A stretch of DNA of 64,000 nt, from assembly GCF_001640025.1 (NCBI RefSeq), contig NC_031674.1:1984001-2048000 (forward strand). Direction: 5' to 3'. The stretch is from Sugiyamaella lignohabitans. Lineage: Eukaryota > Ascomycota > Dipodascomycetes > Dipodascales > Trichomonascaceae. A program made the position numbers and the translations under genes. Below, piece by piece: positions 61,564-64,000 of the stretch. Within the stretch, counting starts at the first letter, position 1, and each line of letters starts with the position of its first letter. The notes under the pieces were generated by a model. The model was not told the DNA's origin, ran no database searches, and saw only the letters and a list, made by a program, of their open reading frames with translations.

Positions 61564-64000
61564 ATGCTGAACTCATTTGTTAGATCAGTGTTCGTGACTT
61601 TTGCCGTCGCGGCAGTTGGCTCGGCCCAAGGAGCAATTCTGGAGCACTCAGATGCCTCTCTTATATCTGGGCCATATCGACTATATCGTGAGGGTCCAAT
61701 GCCGTATTTGGAACGACGTGCCATGTCGTGGAACTCATCCACTTCTGCTGCTCCCAGTACTTCAGCAGAGTCCAGTTCCGCCACTACTTCTGCTAGCTCT
61801 GTTATTGTCTCTTCTTCTGGTTTCACCTCAAGTTCTTTAGCTGGTTCAGCAGCTAATTCGGCTCTTAGCTCCGCTGTTAGCTCTTCTGCCGTTAGTTCTC
61901 CTGCTATTAGCTCTGTCGCTAGTTCTGCCGTTGGTTCTTCTGCCGTTGGTTCTTCTGCCGTTAGTTCTCCTGCTATTAGCTCTGCCGCTAGTTCTGCTGC
62001 TAGTTCTGCAGTTGGTTCTTCTGCTGTTAGCTCTTCTGCTGTTAGCTCTTCTGCTGTTAGCTCTTCTGCTGTTAGCTCTTCTGCTGCTAGCTCTTCTGCT
62101 GTTAGCTCTTCTGCTGTTAGCTCTTCTGCTGTTAGCTCTGCCGCTAGTTCTGCTGCTAGTTCTGCCGTTGGTTCTTCTGCTGTCAGCTCCGCTGTTAGTT
62201 CTGCTGTTAGTTCTGCTGCTAATTCTGCCGCTAATTCTGCCGTTGCTTCTTCTTCTGCTGTTTCCTCCACTGTTAGTCCTACTTCTAGTTCTGCCACCAG
62301 TTCCGCAATTTCTTCAACGATCAAGAGCTCGGACCCATCTGGCAAGTCAAGCACCACTTCAATTTCGGTATCTTCGCCTGCTTCTGTAAATCCAAGTGGT
62401 ACGAGTTCAAACGCGACATCTGCCGGTGCCTCTAGTTCGAGTGAGATGGGCGCCGGTGTGACTAGCATCTTGGCATCATCCGCATCAACATCACATACGA
62501 CAGTCACCATAGTCACTACTGAGACTAGCGCTTATTCGACATCCAATAGTGAGGTTCTATATACTACATTGACGGAGACTCTCACCAAAGTCATCCCTTG
62601 TTCTATGGGTACATGTGCTCTCGTTCCTACCAGCTCATATACCGGTTCTGAGACTACTGTTACGACGTTGACAACAGTTACTGAGCCATGTTCGACATCT
62701 TCGGGAGTTGTTCTTTATACTACTGTTGTTGAGCCGGTGACTGTCACCGTCCCTTGTTCTGCTGGAGTCTGCCAGATCTCATCGACAGTCCCAGTGCCGT
62801 CAGCTAGCCTTGCAACTGTGACATCTTTGGCCACAGTCACAGAGCCTTGTTCAACTTCTGCTGGTGTAACTTATTACACAACTGCAGTTCAAGAGGTTAC
62901 ATTGACGGTACCTTGCTCTGAAGGTGTTTGTAAACTTCCTTCTAGCACTTCATCTCCAAGCACCCCTACAGGTTTTACTAACAATACTATAACTACTGGT
63001 GAGCCTCCAAAAGTAGTGACCAGCCCTTCGAATGTTTCAACTCCCTGTATGGGAGCAGGCTGCTCTGGCTCTTCTGTTGAGAGTTTTACTACCGTAACCA
63101 CTGCTACGACAATTACTGAGCCATGTTCTACTTCTTCGGGTATCGTTTTGTACACAACAACTGTCGTCCCAACTACCATTACTGTTCCTTGTTCTAATGG
63201 TGCTTGCAACCTCGTTCCGAGTTCTTCGGTTTCTGTGTTCACTACCTTGACAACAGTGACTGAGCCTTGTTCAACCTCTGCTGGCGTCGTGCTGTACACT
63301 ACTTCAACTATCCCTGTTACGGTCACTGTCCCCTGCTCTGAAGGAACTTGTAAGGTTACTCCCACAGCTACAGCGACCCCAACTCAAGCCGTAGTTACCA
63401 CTATCACCACCATCACTGAACCTTGTTCGACTTCTTCTGGAATTGTGTTATACACCACTGCCATTTCTCCCGTCACTGTTACAGTCCCTTGCTCGGACGA
63501 AGGTTGTATCATGGTTCCCAGTCTTACTGTAGTCCCTACTCAAGGTGTTTTTACTACTATTACCACTATAACCGAGCCCTGTTCTACCTCGGCTGGTGTT
63601 GTTTTGTACACTACATCCACGGCCCCCGTTACAATCACGGTCCCTTGCTCGGATGAAGGTTGTAGTATGGCAGTATCTCCTAGTGTTGTTCCCACTAGCC
63701 GGGCTGTTATTACCACTATTACCACTGTTACTGAACCGTGTTTGACATCATCTGGTGTGGTCTTGTACACAACATCCACAGCTGCAGTTACTATCACCGT
63801 TCCATGTTCAGAAGAGAAATGCAGCATGGCACCCAGTCCTGTCTCGAGCCAGGCTATAATCACCACTGTAACAACGGTAACTGAGCCCTGTTCCACATCT
63901 TCTGGCATTGTTTTGTACACAACTTCAACTGCACCTGTAACTGTCACTGTTCCCTGTTCAGAACAGGGTTGTAACATGGCACCAACCCCACCAGCACCCA
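61564..64000 (+). CDS. Cell-wall Ser-rich protein with Cys modules, 3' end outside
   Basis: ATG at 61564 opens a frame that stays open to the window's right edge (812 codons visible), so the gene is truncated there. Signal peptide to about residue 22 (TFAVAAVGSAQG). There is a dibasic ERR near residue 52 but no HsbA domain: after about 60 residues comes a Ser/Ala/Val stalk of SSAVS and SSAA units (residues 70-240). From about residue 315 come one diverged and eight good modules of 33 residues spaced by Pro/Thr linkers: T(V/I)TEPCSTSSG(I/V)VLYTT then V(T)(V/I)TVPCS and a third Cys. The same modules occur in the other three cell-wall genes. The GPI tail, if any, lies beyond the window. Confidence 0.85.
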   Translation, partial: MLNSFVRSVFVTFAVAAVGSAQGAILEHSDASLISGPYRLYREGPMPYLERRAMSWNSSTSAAPSTSAESSSATTSASSVIVSSSGFTSSSLAGSAANSALSSAVSSSAVSSPAISSVASSAVGSSAVGSSAVSSPAISSAASSAASSAVGSSAVSSSAVSSSAVSSSAVSSSAASSSAVSSSAVSSSAVSSAASSAASSAVGSSAVSSAVSSAVSSAANSAANSAVASSSAVSSTVSPTSSSATSSAISSTIKSSDPSGKSSTTSISVSSPASVNPSGTSSNATSAGASSSSEMGAGVTSILASSASTSHTTVTIVTTETSAYSTSNSEVLYTTLTETLTKVIPCSMGTCALVPTSSYTGSETTVTTLTTVTEPCSTSSGVVLYTTVVEPVTVTVPCSAGVCQISSTVPVPSASLATVTSLATVTEPCSTSAGVTYYTTAVQEVTLTVPCSEGVCKLPSSTSSPSTPTGFTNNTITTGEPPKVVTSPSNVSTPCMGAGCSGSSVESFTTVTTATTITEPCSTSSGIVLYTTTVVPTTITVPCSNGACNLVPSSSVSVFTTLTTVTEPCSTSAGVVLYTTSTIPVTVTVPCSEGTCKVTPTATATPTQAVVTTITTITEPCSTSSGIVLYTTAISPVTVTVPCSDEGCIMVPSLTVVPTQGVFTTITTITEPCSTSAGVVLYTTSTAPVTITVPCSDEGCSMAVSPSVVPTSRAVITTITTVTEPCLTSSGVVLYTTSTAAVTITVPCSEEKCSMAPSPVSSQAIITTVTTVTEPCSTSSGIVLYTTSTAPVTVTVPCSEQGCNMAPTPPAP

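Noticed and set aside
61443..62516. 357-codon minus-strand frame opposite the last cell-wall gene
   Set aside because: Antisense of the Ser/Ala/Val stalk. The plus-strand frame has a signal peptide and Cys modules and stays open to the window edge.

Overview
The window is nuclear DNA from a budding yeast (Saccharomycotina). Short spliceosomal introns with GTAAGT donors and a CTAAC branch site only about 8-14 nt before the acceptor, a lone dispersed 5S rRNA gene, a RAC-type GTPase (absent from Saccharomyces) and serine/threonine-rich GPI cell-wall proteins all point to the Yarrowia/Dipodascales side of the subphylum (for example a Trichomonascaceae yeast). The genus is an inference. No prokaryotic or viral genes were seen.

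Layout. 0-10 kb: the 3' part of a Ser/Thr-rich surface-type protein, PET100 (two exons), a cytosolic-type acetyl-CoA synthetase (two exons) and a large Zn2Cys6 regulator. 10.26-15.08 kb: a 4.8-kb unit bounded by 439-bp terminal inverted repeats. It carries two divergent genes: a degenerate phosphatidylinositol-phosphate-kinase-like gene with an in-frame TAG, and a small membrane-type protein of unknown function. 16-38.8 kb: a dense housekeeping block of RPN8, tRNA-Pro(AGG) with intron, NOP6, RAC1, GPN2, RBL2 (two exons), URI1/BUD27, a NUS1-like gene (two exons), AHP1, 5S rRNA, LAA1/HEATR5 (five exons) and NUC1. 38.8-43.2 kb: gene-poor. 43.2-64 kb: four large secreted, Ser/Ala/Thr-rich cell-wall genes (three with an N-terminal HsbA-like domain, one of which carries five near-identical tandem HsbA domains; the last runs off the window), interrupted by FMO1 (two exons).

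A family of GC-rich, hairpin-forming elements with ends GCCTCCGGCGGCTGGGGC occurs at 14 loci, either as single units or as head-to-head inverted pairs of about 140-310 bp. They sit only in non-coding DNA, usually just beyond gene ends. Three lie inside introns (acetyl-CoA synthetase, RBL2, LAA1), and these are the three longest introns in the window.

Functionally, GPN2 and URI1 are both RNA polymerase assembly factors and flank RBL2, a tubulin-folding factor. The cell-wall genes share modules (HsbA-like domain, Ser/Ala stalk, EPC...PCS cysteine repeats, GPI tail) and look like an expanding adhesin-type family. Many gene models here depend on splice sites I read by eye; reading-phase agreement and family similarity across each junction support them, but no transcript data were available.
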